31,054 nucleotides of DNA from Clostridia bacterium (GTDB lineage: Bacteria > Bacillota > Clostridia > CAKSNL01 > HGM11501). Below, piece by piece: positions 1 to 7,514 of this stretch. Under the pieces are notes generated by a model. It made no database searches. It had not been told where the DNA came from and saw nothing but the letters and a program-made list of their open reading frames with translations. The position numbers were made by a program, and so were the translations under genes. The stretch covers positions 1 to 31,054 of the forward strand of contig CAAFWO010000019.1 of NCBI GenBank assembly GCA_900766735.1. Reading direction: 5' to 3'. The first letter of the stretch is position 1, and the number at the start of each line of letters is the position of its first letter.

Positions 1-388
1 CGTCCGATTTATCGTGAACGGCAATATCGGCACACATTCCGACAGATACAAAATTATCGTTTACATATTCACGCACAAGGGAAATTTGCTGCTCCCGATT
101 TAATTCTTTCGGGATAGCAAGCTCAATTTCTCTTGCAAGCTGTGAATTTTTTGACTTCTCGATTTTTTCAACCGAGTTCCACAAAACCGCCCGATTTTGA
201 AAGTCGGGCGGTGCGTGAGAGGGAAGCATAACCTCGGTATATGCGATTCCGCTTTTTCGTGTATAGTCGTGCGTGATACCGTCATATTGATTTATCAGCT
301 TTTCGCCGCTGCGATATGCGGCGGCTGCAACGGCTGATTTGCCTTTGCCTCTGCTGATGATTTTTATACTGCAATGATAGATTGCGAT
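1..388 (-). CDS. MobA/MobL-family relaxase, N-terminal part (runs off the left edge)
   Basis: Relaxases of this family nick oriT through an active-site tyrosine and pilot the strand during mobilization. Read on the minus strand, the 129 visible codons are open to the window edge. They carry the family N-terminus: YHCSIKIISRG, then GKSAVAAAAYRSGEKL, then DYTRKSGIAY, and near the edge ADIAVHDK, the start of the metal-binding histidine region. The rest lies outside the window. A strong SD (GGAGG, 396-400) sits 7 nt before codon ATC at 386-388, exactly where relatives have ATG (M-A-I-Y-H-C). The only in-frame ATG/GTG/TTG upstream is a TTG that precedes the SD. The start codon therefore seems to have changed from ATG to ATC. 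The gene may be weakly translated or dead. The family call is strong; the functional state is uncertain. Confidence 0.88.
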   Translation of the reverse strand, partial: MAIYHCSIKIISRGKGKSAVAAAAYRSGEKLINQYDGITHDYTRKSGIAYTEVMLPSHAPPDFQNRAVLWNSVEKIEKSKNSQLAREIELAIPKELNREQQISLVREYVNDNFVSVGMCADIAVHDKSD

Positions 389-410
389 AGTAAAACCTCC
401 TTTCGGGCAA

Positions 411-442
411 CAAAAAAAGAGCAACCGTTTATGATTGCTCTT
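411..442 (-). terminator. Intrinsic terminator or attenuator between cat and the relaxase gene
   Basis: AAGAGCAA (419-424 plus flanking A) pairs with TTGCTCTT (435-442) around a 10-nt loop and is followed on the minus strand by seven T. It ends about 11 nt before the relaxase SD, so it could end cat transcription or act as a leader attenuator for mobA. A closely similar hairpin precedes the DUF3847-like gene at 1772-1801. Confidence 0.75.
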
Positions 443-482
443 AAATGTAATATTAAGTTTTAACTTGTGTATAAACCGGAAT

Positions 483-1106
483 TTAACTATTTATCAATTC
501 TTGTAATTCATTTACAAAACGGCAGATATGAAATCCGTCACATACGGCATGATGAACTTGAATAGCCAAAGGAATTATCGTCCGTCCATCTTCTTTATAA
601 TATTTTCCCATCGTAAAAATGGGAACTAAATAATTATAATCTTTCTGTAAATTCAAATTAAAGCCCTCAAATGTTGACCAAGGTATCATAGATACATTAA
701 AAACATTTTCGGGAGCATTTGGTTTTCCTATCATTTCATGATTACTTTTATATTGTCGCATATCGCTTTCATAAGCCATTAAAAATGCTTCAAAGTCTGG
801 CATATATGTAGTCCAAATGTCGGAAAACGTTTCTGTATCCTCGTGAAATATTGTATAGCAGGGTATCATCTCGTCATATATCCCCAATACACCTTCATGA
901 TTTATTGCTGTTCTAAACTCTGAATGGCGGTTTACAATCGTTGCAATATAATAAAGCATTGCAGGATATAGTTTCATTCCCTTTTTCTTTATTTGTGTGA
1001 TATCCACTTTAATGGTCATGCTGTATGTGCAAGGCACGTCTGTAAAGTAGTGTTCAAAATACTCTTTTCTCTTCCAACTATTTTTATCAATTTTTTCAAA
1101 AACCAT
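483..1106 (-). CDS. catP: Type A chloramphenicol O-acetyltransferase, CatP/CatD-like
   Basis: Transfers acetyl from acetyl-CoA to the 3-hydroxyl of chloramphenicol in the cytoplasm and so inactivates the drug; the enzyme is a trimer. The 207-aa product has the normal family length. It shows the catalytic motif HHAVCDGFH near the C-terminus (catalytic His about residue 186, structural Asp about 190) and the N-terminus MVFEKIDKNSW seen in clostridial CatP of Tn4451/Tn4453. From memory of that protein the match looks like roughly 80%, which I cannot measure here. It is preceded by SD GGAGG 8 nt before ATG and by its own promoter. It lies between the oriT/DUF3847 part and the relaxase gene of a mobilization module, as cat does on clostridial mobilizable transposons. 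The locus is AT-rich compared with the chromosome beyond 4.4 kb. Confidence 0.95.
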   Translation of the reverse strand: MVFEKIDKNSWKRKEYFEHYFTDVPCTYSMTIKVDITQIKKKGMKLYPAMLYYIATIVNRHSEFRTAINHEGVLGIYDEMIPCYTIFHEDTETFSDIWTTYMPDFEAFLMAYESDMRQYKSNHEMIGKPNAPENVFNVSMIPWSTFEGFNLNLQKDYNYLVPIFTMGKYYKEDGRTIIPLAIQVHHAVCDGFHICRFVNELQELINS

Positions 1107-1145
1107 TTTTTAAGCCTCCATAAACTCCGATTTGTTGTTGCAATA

Positions 1146-1174
1146 ATTATATCATACATTACCGATTAAAACAA
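1146..1174 (-). promoter_or_regulatory. SigA-type promoter of cat
   Basis: On the minus strand TTGTTT (1169-1174), a 17-bp spacer and TATAAT (1146-1151), with TG one base before the -10 (extended -10). The cat start codon is about 40 bp downstream. Confidence 0.65.
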
Positions 1175-1266
1175 TGGGGCGATATATATTTCTCACTTTT
1201 GCACAATACATTTTTTATACTTGATGTTTTGTGTCAAACTTGTTTTGATATAAAATATCAAGTCAA

Positions 1267-1397
1267 CAAAACAGTTTTCGCAAAAACTGTTTTGACGCTA
1301 TACGCAAATTTTATTTTGCGTATAGCACAAAGGGGTATGGGGAAATGAAAGTTGCCCCATAATGAAAACAAATGCGGAAACGCCGATTTGTTTTCAT
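1267..1397. repeat. Run of perfect inverted repeats beside oriT
   Basis: Three strong dyads follow one another. CAAAACAGTTTT (1267-1278) pairs with 1283-1294 (12 bp, 4-nt loop). GCTATACGCAAA (1297-1308) pairs with 1315-1326 (12 bp, 6-nt loop). ATGAAAACAAAT (1362-1373) pairs with 1386-1397 (12 bp, with an inner GCG/CGC). A weaker ATGGGG/CCCCAT pair lies at 1337-1342/1355-1360. No gene is seen from 1107 to 1448; this is the non-coding origin region of the element. Confidence 0.8.
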
Positions 1398-1411
1398 TCG
1401 CCCTCGGCAGA

Positions 1412-1460
1412 GCGCACACACCTGTTAAGGTGTATAAGTGCGCCCTTGTTAAAACAAGGG
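1412..1460. other. oriT: Putative origin of transfer (oriT), IncQ/pIP501-like nick region
   Basis: The hairpin ACACCT-GTTA-AGGTGT (1418-1433) is followed directly by TAAGTGCGCCCTTG (1435-1448). That hairpin plus nick-region order is typical of IncQ (RSF1010/R1162) and pIP501 oriTs, where MobA-type relaxases cut within TAAGTGCG/CCCT. An outer dyad GCGCAC (1412-1417)/GTGCGC (1438-1443) encloses the hairpin, and CCCTTGTT (1443-1450)/AACAAGGG (1453-1460) forms another on the far side. A relaxase of the matching family is encoded at 1-388. The exact nick position is inferred. Confidence 0.75.
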
Positions 1461-1736
1461 ATTTCCCTCGCTCGCTGTATGCTCCCGAAAATTCTTGATT
1501 TTTTCCTTTGCAAATTCGCTTGAAAAAATCTCGATTAAAAGAGCCTGCAACTGCTCATTTGAAAAGTCCTCCGCATTACCAATTACGCTTTCCAAAATCG
1601 CACCTCGCTCAATTAACCGCTTTGTCCGTTTCTTTCGCTCGGCTTGTTTTTGCTCTGATATGAGCCGCTTTTTCTTGTTGTTGAGCTGCCTTATTTGTTC
1701 CTCGGCTTTTGCAATTTGTTCGTCAATGTTTTTCAT
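1449..1736 (-). CDS. DUF3847-like mobilization accessory protein
   Basis: A 95-aa, highly charged protein. The first ~45 residues form a predicted coiled coil rich in E, K, Q and R (repeated AEEQIRQLNNKKKRL pattern), followed by an R/K-rich turn (KKRTKRLIERGAILES) that resembles the DUF3847/MobC-like small proteins usually encoded next to MobA/L relaxases. Such proteins are thought to help the relaxase bind oriT; that role is inferred here. Its stop codon lies inside the oriT flank, so gene and nick region are contiguous. The SD is AAAGGAA, about 10 nt before ATG. A terminator-like hairpin precedes the SD, as for the relaxase gene. Confidence 0.65.
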   Translation of the reverse strand: MKNIDEQIAKAEEQIRQLNNKKKRLISEQKQAERKKRTKRLIERGAILESVIGNAEDFSNEQLQALLIEIFSSEFAKEKIKNFREHTASEGNPLF

Positions 1737-1767
1737 AAAATATCGTTCCTTTCGTATTTTGGGTATG

Positions 1768-1801
1768 AAAAAAGAGTAACCGATTTTATACGATTACTCT
1801 T
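1768..1801 (-). terminator. Intrinsic terminator or attenuator upstream of the DUF3847-like gene
   Basis: AAGAGTAA (1772-1779) pairs with TTACTCTT (1794-1801), with an inner TCG/CGG pair and T residues on the minus-strand 3' side. It is about 20 nt before the SD of the next gene and closely related in sequence and position to the hairpin at 411-442. Confidence 0.7.
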
Positions 1802-1867
1802 GTGGGTTTATCTGTCCATATTAAATTTTAATACGGCTTTCATCAGCGTTGCTTTTGATGGTGATTT

Positions 1868-2098
1868 TTATTTCTTCAAAAAACTTTTTACAACCAAAAT
1901 TCCCTGTTCCCATTTGTATATCGGTCTGTATAACTCAATCTCGTATTCAATGTTATTGCATACATAAGTGGCTGAAACTGTTTCAGCACCGACAAGAACT
2001 GTTATCTTTCCGCCCGAAAGACCTTGTTTGTCCATAAATTCTAAAATGACAGCATTAGGGTCAAGCCGCCATAGAAAACGTCCGATATCAACTTCCGC
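1868..2098 (-). pseudogene. Orphan C-terminal gene fragment, family unknown
   Basis: A minus-strand frame of 76 codons begins right after a TAA (2099-2101) and reads like a real protein: AEVDIGRFLWRLDPNAV, then LSGGKITVLVGAETVSATY, then YRPIYKWEQGIL, ending SFLKK. It has no start codon for its first 21 codons. The first ATG (2033-2035) would leave 55 aa and has no visible SD. It follows the M56 gene closely in the same reading register. I do not recognise the family. The likeliest explanation is the 3' remnant of a gene cut when the M56/BlaI pair or the element inserted. A short real gene from the internal ATG is possible but less likely. Confidence 0.4.
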
Positions 2099-2113
2099 TT
2101 AAAACTTTTGCAT

Positions 2114-3994
2114 TTATTCATAAGAAAGATGCTCCGCATTTGATTCATCCTGAAAGCTGCCAGCAATCTGTGCAACATCTTTGAACATTTTTTCATATTC
2201 AGCCGCAATTTCAATATCGTTTTCATCTCTGCCTTCCCATATCGGATATTGAACATCGGTCGGAACTTCAAAAATATACGCATACACATCATCTTTGTAA
2301 AGCAGTCGGCTTCCGCCCAGCATATTTAATATTTCATCTGCATTTTCTGCATTTGTTTTTTCAATGCGGAATAATGTGCCGATACCGTATTTATCATAGG
2401 CTGCCTTTTGAACAAAGCTGACCATATCGCTTGCCATCTCAACGGAATATTTTCCGCTCCAGCTTTCAGGAATTTTAATCGTATACTTTCCCATAACGAT
2501 ATGATAGAAACCGCTGTAATCAATTATATTTCCGCTTTTGTCATAAACGTCGTATGTAAGCTCGCGAGGTACTTTGTTTTCATCACGTCTGTTTGTAAAA
2601 CCAAACAACATATAACTTGCATTTCTCAAAGGAATATATGTCGTTGACTTTTTTAATACAGGAGTTTGTTTTAAACCCTGACTGATACCGACATTGTTTT
2701 CTATTTCATCAAAATTTTTATCGTGTTCATCAAAAGAAATATGCTTTAATCCTAATAGATTGCTGCCTATTTTCAGGCGATACATTCCCGATTCACCCTG
2801 ATAGTACGCAATAGTTACATCTATTGTTCCGTCATTCCATTTTATATCTGTAACCCCGTCGTCTTTTGAAAAGCTCTTATCAATTACTTCTCTAAGCGGA
2901 ACATATACCTCTCCGTTTTCGATAAAAGGCTTATTCGTGAGTTCAATTTTTTCGCCATTGTTTGTAATTTCAATCGTGTAATCATCAGTCGTCAAATCGG
3001 ATAATACGCCGCTTGCAAAAACCGTTGTTGAAAGCATGACAACTGCAATAACGGCGGATAATACCGACATAAATCTGCTTGTTGTTTTCTTATTTTTAAT
3101 CATAATGAATCTCCTTTTCAAAAATTTTTTACTGCTTGCCATTTGTGTGGTAAGCGGAAGCTGTTTGGATTTTCCGGTCGGAAGCAGGGAAAGAATTGTG
3201 CTCACATAGCTCATTTCCTCGCTGTCCGTCATATTTTTTGTAACCGCCATATCGCAGGATATTTCACACTCGGATGCAATTTGCTTTGAAACATACCACA
3301 CCATTGGGTTAAACCAATGCACACATTTTACAAACTCTGCAAACCATTTATATAAAATATCGTTCCGCTTAAAATGCGTCATTTCGTGACGGAGTATGTT
3401 GTCTAACTGCTCGCCTGATAACTCCATTTTCGGTAAAATCAGCGTTGGTCTGAATACGCCCGTCATAAACGGTGACGCAACATTTTCCCATATCCGAACG
3501 TTGATTCTTCTGTCGGTGTACTCCCTTGTTTCGGGGCAGGATATAACCTCACCGTTTTTGCGTATTTTAATATTCAGCCTTACATAGCGTACAACATTTA
3601 AGAGCATTAAAGCTATTGCGCCGATAAGCCATACATACGCTAAAATATTCATTCGGTTATAAATTATCCTATCCCATATAACAGTTGCTTTCTGCAAAAG
3701 CTGCGGTTTTTGAATCGGGGCTGTCTGCACAATATTCTCGGTTGTTTCGGGTTGTTCGCTGACAACTGTTTGCTGTGTCTGTACCGCTTGCGTTGCAATG
3801 TTCGGCGCAGGCGTTGTATTAACATTAAACCGCACCGGCATAAGCATTACAAAAAGCACGCACAGCCATATGTAATAATGCCACGAATACCCGAAAATCT
3901 TTTTCGTTATCGGGCGAAGCAGACTGATAACAACCGCAAGGACAGAGCCGGCAAGTGATGTGATTAAAAGAGCTTTAAATAATTCACCAATCAA
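2114..3994 (-). CDS. M56-family (BlaR1/MecR1-like) membrane metallopeptidase with an extracytoplasmic stalk domain
   Basis: Probable signal-transducing zinc peptidase that inactivates the BlaI-type repressor encoded just upstream. The 626-aa product has N-terminal membrane segments (about residues 5-25, 37-55, 115-137), the zinc motif HEMTH at 203-207 with a downstream E/CD pair (SECEISCD, ~241-248), and a fourth membrane segment at about 306-330. The outer region starts with an amyloid-like/copper-amine-oxidase-N type repeat (NGEVYVPLREV, then TTYIPLRNASY). It has no penicillin-binding transpeptidase domain (no SxxK/KTG set), so the signal is probably not a beta-lactam. It starts at TTG, with GGAGGG from the end of blaI as SD; the two genes are 0-2 bp apart and surely co-transcribed. 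The substrate is unknown. Confidence 0.85.
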   Translation of the reverse strand: MIGELFKALLITSLAGSVLAVVISLLRPITKKIFGYSWHYYIWLCVLFVMLMPVRFNVNTTPAPNIATQAVQTQQTVVSEQPETTENIVQTAPIQKPQLLQKATVIWDRIIYNRMNILAYVWLIGAIALMLLNVVRYVRLNIKIRKNGEVISCPETREYTDRRINVRIWENVASPFMTGVFRPTLILPKMELSGEQLDNILRHEMTHFKRNDILYKWFAEFVKCVHWFNPMVWYVSKQIASECEISCDMAVTKNMTDSEEMSYVSTILSLLPTGKSKQLPLTTQMASSKKFLKRRFIMIKNKKTTSRFMSVLSAVIAVVMLSTTVFASGVLSDLTTDDYTIEITNNGEKIELTNKPFIENGEVYVPLREVIDKSFSKDDGVTDIKWNDGTIDVTIAYYQGESGMYRLKIGSNLLGLKHISFDEHDKNFDEIENNVGISQGLKQTPVLKKSTTYIPLRNASYMLFGFTNRRDENKVPRELTYDVYDKSGNIIDYSGFYHIVMGKYTIKIPESWSGKYSVEMASDMVSFVQKAAYDKYGIGTLFRIEKTNAENADEILNMLGGSRLLYKDDVYAYIFEVPTDVQYPIWEGRDENDIEIAAEYEKMFKDVAQIAGSFQDESNAEHLSYE

Positions 3995-3996
3995 GT

Positions 3997-4368
3997 TTAT
4001 CCCTCCTTTTTCTCAAAAATCGCTTTCAGTTCACGTATATCCTTTTCCGAAAACTGCTCCTCCTCAAAAAGTGCGGCAACCAAATTTTCGGCTGAGCCGT
4101 CAAACAGATTTTTAATAAGATTTTTTACCTGTGATTTTTTATATTCCTTTGCCGTTAAAATCGGTGTGTAATACCATGCCTTACCCCGTCTTTCGGCAGA
4201 CAATGCGCCTTTTTCAACAAGCCTTGCAAGAAATGTGGCAATCGTTGTGCGCTTCCAGCCCTTTTCCTCAACGGCTTTTCCGATTGCCGTTGAACCTATC
4301 GGCTCATCTGATTTCCATACAACCTTCATAATTTCAAGCTCTGCTTCACCTATGTTTATATGTTTCAT
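3997..4368 (-). CDS. BlaI/MecI/CopY-family transcriptional repressor
   Basis: A 123-aa winged-helix repressor. The winged-helix region spans about residues 5-75 (GEAELEIMKVVW, then WKRTTIATFLARLVEKGAL, RRGKAWYYTP). The C-terminal dimerisation helix contains the region in which the partner peptidase would cut (NLIKNLFDG, residues ~87-95). I chose the ATG at 4366-4368 because GGAGG lies 8 nt upstream; a TTG five codons earlier overlaps that SD. It is the first gene of a two-gene operon with the M56 peptidase and probably represses its own promoter through the dyads at 4397-4426. The regulated function beyond itself is not visible. Confidence 0.9.
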   Translation of the reverse strand: MKHINIGEAELEIMKVVWKSDEPIGSTAIGKAVEEKGWKRTTIATFLARLVEKGALSAERRGKAWYYTPILTAKEYKKSQVKNLIKNLFDGSAENLVAALFEEEQFSEKDIRELKAIFEKKEG

Positions 4369-4396
4369 AAGGCATACCTCCAATATAATCTACTGT

Positions 4397-4438
4397 TGTC
4401 GACATATATAGTCTACCATATTAGACATAGCTTGTCAA
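4397..4438 (-). promoter_or_regulatory. Promoter and operator dyads of the blaI-M56 operon
   Basis: On the minus strand TTGACA (4433-4438), a 17-bp spacer and TAGACT (4410-4415). GTCTA-N6-TAGAC (4411-4426) covers the -10, and the palindrome TGTCGACA (4397-4404) lies just downstream. Two dyads over the promoter fit autorepression by a BlaI-type dimer, although the sequence is not the classic TACANNTGTA core. Confidence 0.65.
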
Positions 4439-4454
4439 GCCTCTTTTAAAAAAT

Positions 4455-4482
4455 AAAACGGCACAAAATTTTGTGCCGTTTT
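4455..4482 (-). terminator. Perfect palindromic terminator after the DUF2238 gene
   Basis: AAAACGGCACAAAA and its exact complement meet without a spacer (14 + 14 bp), with T-rich flanks on both strands. It ends the minus-strand operon that begins at 8725 and could stop transcription both ways. It also marks the change from GC-rich chromosome to the AT-rich left region. Confidence 0.85.
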
Positions 4483-4493
4483 TGAAACCGTGT

Positions 4494-5189
4494 TTAATTT
4501 TCTTTGCCCATGAGTTTTTCTTTTCTCCATTTGCCGGCCTTGATCTTGATAAAACCCAAAACGGAGACCGCGAGGGCGCTTGCTGCGTCCATAATAATAT
4601 CGGTCATCGTGTCGATAAGCCCGGCGTCATAGCGCCAGGAATCCGTCACAAGCTCGGTCGTTCCCGTCGGCGGGCGGAACTTTTGCATATCCATATTCAA
4701 AAGCCTGTCGCCCGAGAACTCGAAGATCTCCCACAGCGCGCCGCACGCCAGTGCGAAGCAGAACGCAAAGAGCGAAACGAACACGGGGCTTAAGTTGACG
4801 CTGCTTTTTTTCGATTCGTTAAGAGAGTAGACCAACATGAAGCCGATGAGCCCCAATATAACGCCGGAGACCGAGTGTAATAGATCGTCCCACCAGGGAA
4901 TGATCTCGTAAAAGCTCCTGATCTCGCCCAAAAGCTCCGACCCGAAAATGAAGAGTACGATGGCGATTTTCATTCCGCTCCCGAAGCGGACGCGGTTTTT
5001 CGTGATGTTTTCGACTGCCTCCGGAATGAACGTTAGCGTGAAGCCCAAGACAGCGGTAAATGCGTTGATGATGCTTGAATAATCGTTTTCAAGAACGGAG
5101 GTCAGGATCGTTTCGATGAACGCAATCACGAAAAGAACACGCACGATCAGGTTGATCTTATCGTTTATCGTATATTTTTTCTTAGCCAT
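4494..5189 (-). CDS. Multi-pass membrane protein, DUF2238/YjdF-like
   Basis: 231-aa integral membrane protein with about six hydrophobic segments. It carries the family's conserved polar motifs: WWDDLLHSVSG, GALWEIFEF, and DTMTDIIMDA near the C-terminus. The buried acidic and histidine residues suggest an intramembrane site, but no reaction is established for the family. I chose the ATG at 5187-5189 because AGGTG lies 5 nt upstream and it begins 4 bp after the comM stop. An ATG ten codons earlier would overlap comM. It is the last gene of the operon. Confidence 0.75.
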   Translation of the reverse strand: MAKKKYTINDKINLIVRVLFVIAFIETILTSVLENDYSSIINAFTAVLGFTLTFIPEAVENITKNRVRFGSGMKIAIVLFIFGSELLGEIRSFYEIIPWWDDLLHSVSGVILGLIGFMLVYSLNESKKSSVNLSPVFVSLFAFCFALACGALWEIFEFSGDRLLNMDMQKFRPPTGTTELVTDSWRYDAGLIDTMTDIIMDAASALAVSVLGFIKIKAGKWRKEKLMGKEN

Positions 5190-5193
5190 TTTT

Positions 5194-6723
5194 TCACCTG
5201 TTCCAATATTTATTTTCAAGCCTTCTGTAGCTTATCGCCTCAGAAAGGTGCTCGAATTCGATGTTTTCGCTCCCGTCCAGATCCGCGATAGTCCGCGCGA
5301 TCGAAAGGATCGAAGCGTATGCCCTCACCGAAAGGCCGAGCTTTCGGAACGCATCCTCCAAAAAAGCGCGCTCGGTGGAGTCCAATGCGCAGAATTTTGA
5401 AAGCTGTTCCTCGGTCTTAAGGTCGGAATTTAACATATCGCTCCCGTAGCGCTTTTTCTGCGCCGCGCGTGCTGTCTCGACCCTTTTTTTAACATCAGCG
5501 CTTGTCTCTCCGCTTTTTTCCGTCAGAACGTCAAACGTCAGGCTCGAAGCTTCGACCTGAATGTCCATACGGTCCAAAAGCGGGCCGCTCATTTTTGCAA
5601 GATAGCGGTTGACCGCTGTCTGCGAGCAGGTGCACCGGCGGCGCTTGTCGCCGTAATATCCGCACGGACAAGGGTTTGCGGCCAAAACAAGTACCATTTT
5701 GCAGGGGTATGTATTTGCCGCCGCGGCGCGCGAGATCGTCACCTTGCCGTCCTCTAACGGCTGGCGCAATCCCTCCAGCGCCTTGGGCTGAAACTCCAAA
5801 AACTCATCTAAAAACAAAACGCCGTTGTGAGCGAGAGAAACCTCGCCGGGTTTTGCGTCCGCTCCGCCGCCGATGAGGCCGGGAAGCGAGATGTTGTGAT
5901 GCGGCGAGCGGAAAGGACGGGCCGACACCATCGGCATATCATGATCCAACAGCCCGGCCGCGGAGTAGACCCTTGTTGTATCGATCGCCTCCGAAACGGA
6001 CATATCGGGAAGAATCGTCGGCAGTCTCTTTGCAAGCATCGACTTTCCCGAGCCCGGTGAGCCGATGACGATGACGTTGTGGCCGCCCGCGGCCGCGATT
6101 TCAAACGCGCGCTTTAGAGCAGGCTGACCTTTAACATCCGAAAAGTCCACATCGTACCGGCATGCGGCGCGCATCAATTCAAGCGGGTCGGACACGGTGG
6201 GAGCGATCGGGCTCTCGCCGGATAAGTGGCAGTAGACCTCATAGAGGTTCTTAACGCCATAGACCGTGACGCCTGAGGCGAGCGACGCCTCTTTCGCGTT
6301 TTCCGAAGGAACAAACACGGCCGAGATCGACGAAGACCTTGCCGAAAGCGCAAGCGGAAGCGCGCCGTTGATGCGCTTAACCTCGCCCGCGAGGCTTAAT
6401 TCGCCAAAGAATGCGCAGCCTTCGGTTGTTTTATTGTCTATCTTTCCGTCCGAAATCAAAAGAGCGACGGCGATTGCCAGGTCAAAAACACTGCCCTCTT
6501 TTTTTATATCCGCCGGGGCTAAGTTGATGACCGTCTTTTGAGGCGGCAGATCAAACCCCGAATTTCTTAAAGCCGCCTTCACGCGCTCCTTTGACTCCTT
6601 GACCGCCGTGTCAGGCAGGCCGACAATGTCAAACGACGGAAGGCCGCGGAACGAGTCCGCCTCAACGGTGACGGGAAAGCCCGTAACGCCGATGAGCGCG
6701 GCGCTTCTTACCTTGGAAATCAT
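5194..6723 (-). CDS. comM: ComM/YifB-family Mg-chelatase-like AAA+ ATPase
   Basis: A 509-aa AAA+ protein of full family length. The N-terminal ~180 residues form the YifB/Lon-like domain (SAALIGVTGFPV, LPSFDIVGLPD, INLAPADIKKEG). The ATPase has Walker A GSPGSGKS at 221-228 and Walker B GVLFLDEF at 301-308. A zinc-ribbon-like cysteine cluster CPCGYYGDKRRRCTC lies at 352-366, and the Mg-chelatase C-terminal helical domain follows. In naturally competent bacteria ComM is a hexameric helicase that promotes branch migration of integrated DNA; its role in Clostridia is less clear. It lies 12 bp downstream of coaX in the same operon. Confidence 0.93.
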   Translation of the reverse strand: MISKVRSAALIGVTGFPVTVEADSFRGLPSFDIVGLPDTAVKESKERVKAALRNSGFDLPPQKTVINLAPADIKKEGSVFDLAIAVALLISDGKIDNKTTEGCAFFGELSLAGEVKRINGALPLALSARSSSISAVFVPSENAKEASLASGVTVYGVKNLYEVYCHLSGESPIAPTVSDPLELMRAACRYDVDFSDVKGQPALKRAFEIAAAGGHNVIVIGSPGSGKSMLAKRLPTILPDMSVSEAIDTTRVYSAAGLLDHDMPMVSARPFRSPHHNISLPGLIGGGADAKPGEVSLAHNGVLFLDEFLEFQPKALEGLRQPLEDGKVTISRAAAANTYPCKMVLVLAANPCPCGYYGDKRRRCTCSQTAVNRYLAKMSGPLLDRMDIQVEASSLTFDVLTEKSGETSADVKKRVETARAAQKKRYGSDMLNSDLKTEEQLSKFCALDSTERAFLEDAFRKLGLSVRAYASILSIARTIADLDGSENIEFEHLSEAISYRRLENKYWNR

Positions 6724-6735
6724 ACCCGTTCCTCC

Positions 6736-7500
6736 TTACGAGTTCTTTTTATAGATGATGTAGAGCCCGGAAAGAAGAAGATTCGGGTCGTATATTATCT
6801 TATTTTTGCAATGAGGCACGATATATTTTGCGTGGCCGCCCGTCGCGATGACCTTGGCCGGCATATTAAGTTCCGACAAAAAGCGGTCGATCATTCCGTC
6901 CACCATCGAGGCGGTGCCGTAAACGATGCCGGAACGCATACAGTCCGGCGTGTTCGTACCGATGACATGCTCCGGCGCGCGGTAGTTAATCTCCTGAAGG
7001 AGAGCGGCCTTTTTCGTCAGCGCGTTGAGCGATGTGGTAACGCCCGGCATAATCGCACAGCCGATGAAGTTATTATCCTCGTCGCTGGCGGAGATCGTCG
7101 TCGCCGTGCCCATGTCGACAACGATGATCGGACCCGAATATAAATTAAGAGCCGCGACGTTGTTTGCCACGATGTCGCTTCCGAGCTGGCCGGGGTCGTT
7201 CGTCCTTATGTTGAGCCCCGTCTTGATGCCCGGGCCCAAAATGATCGGATGAATGCCGATGAGCTTTGATACGGCATGCTCCAAAACGTCCGACAGCGGA
7301 GGAACGACGCTTGAAATGATCGCGCCGGAAAAGGCCGTCTTACTGGCTCCGTAGAGCTCCAAGATGCCCTTTATATAGGTCGCATATTCGTCCTCAAGCC
7401 TGTTGTGGTTTGTTTCAAGGCGCGAGATGAATAAAATCTTTCCGTCGTCGATCGCGCCTATCACGATGTTTGAATTTCCGATGTCAACCGCAAGTATCAT
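6736..7500 (-). CDS. coaX: Type III pantothenate kinase
   Basis: Phosphorylates pantothenate to 4'-phosphopantothenate, the first committed step of coenzyme A synthesis. The 254-aa product has the ASKHA fold signatures of CoaX: DIGNSN at residues 6-11 (phosphate 1 loop), the pantothenate/dimer motif DPGQLGSD, VVDMGTATT (phosphate 2), GCAIMPGV, and the adenosine motif IATGGHA. Start ATG at 7500. It sits between a membrane protein of unknown function and comM in a compact minus-strand operon. Confidence 0.95.
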   Translation of the reverse strand: MILAVDIGNSNIVIGAIDDGKILFISRLETNHNRLEDEYATYIKGILELYGASKTAFSGAIISSVVPPLSDVLEHAVSKLIGIHPIILGPGIKTGLNIRTNDPGQLGSDIVANNVAALNLYSGPIIVVDMGTATTISASDEDNNFIGCAIMPGVTTSLNALTKKAALLQEINYRAPEHVIGTNTPDCMRSGIVYGTASMVDGMIDRFLSELNMPAKVIATGGHAKYIVPHCKNKIIYDPNLLLSGLYIIYKKNS

Positions 7501-7514
7501 TTTCTTAGCCCCTT

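Noticed and set aside
2041..2292. An 83-codon minus-strand frame overlapping the end of the M56 gene
   Set aside because: It lies mostly inside the M56 coding sequence in another frame and reads as low-quality basic sequence without an SD or family features.
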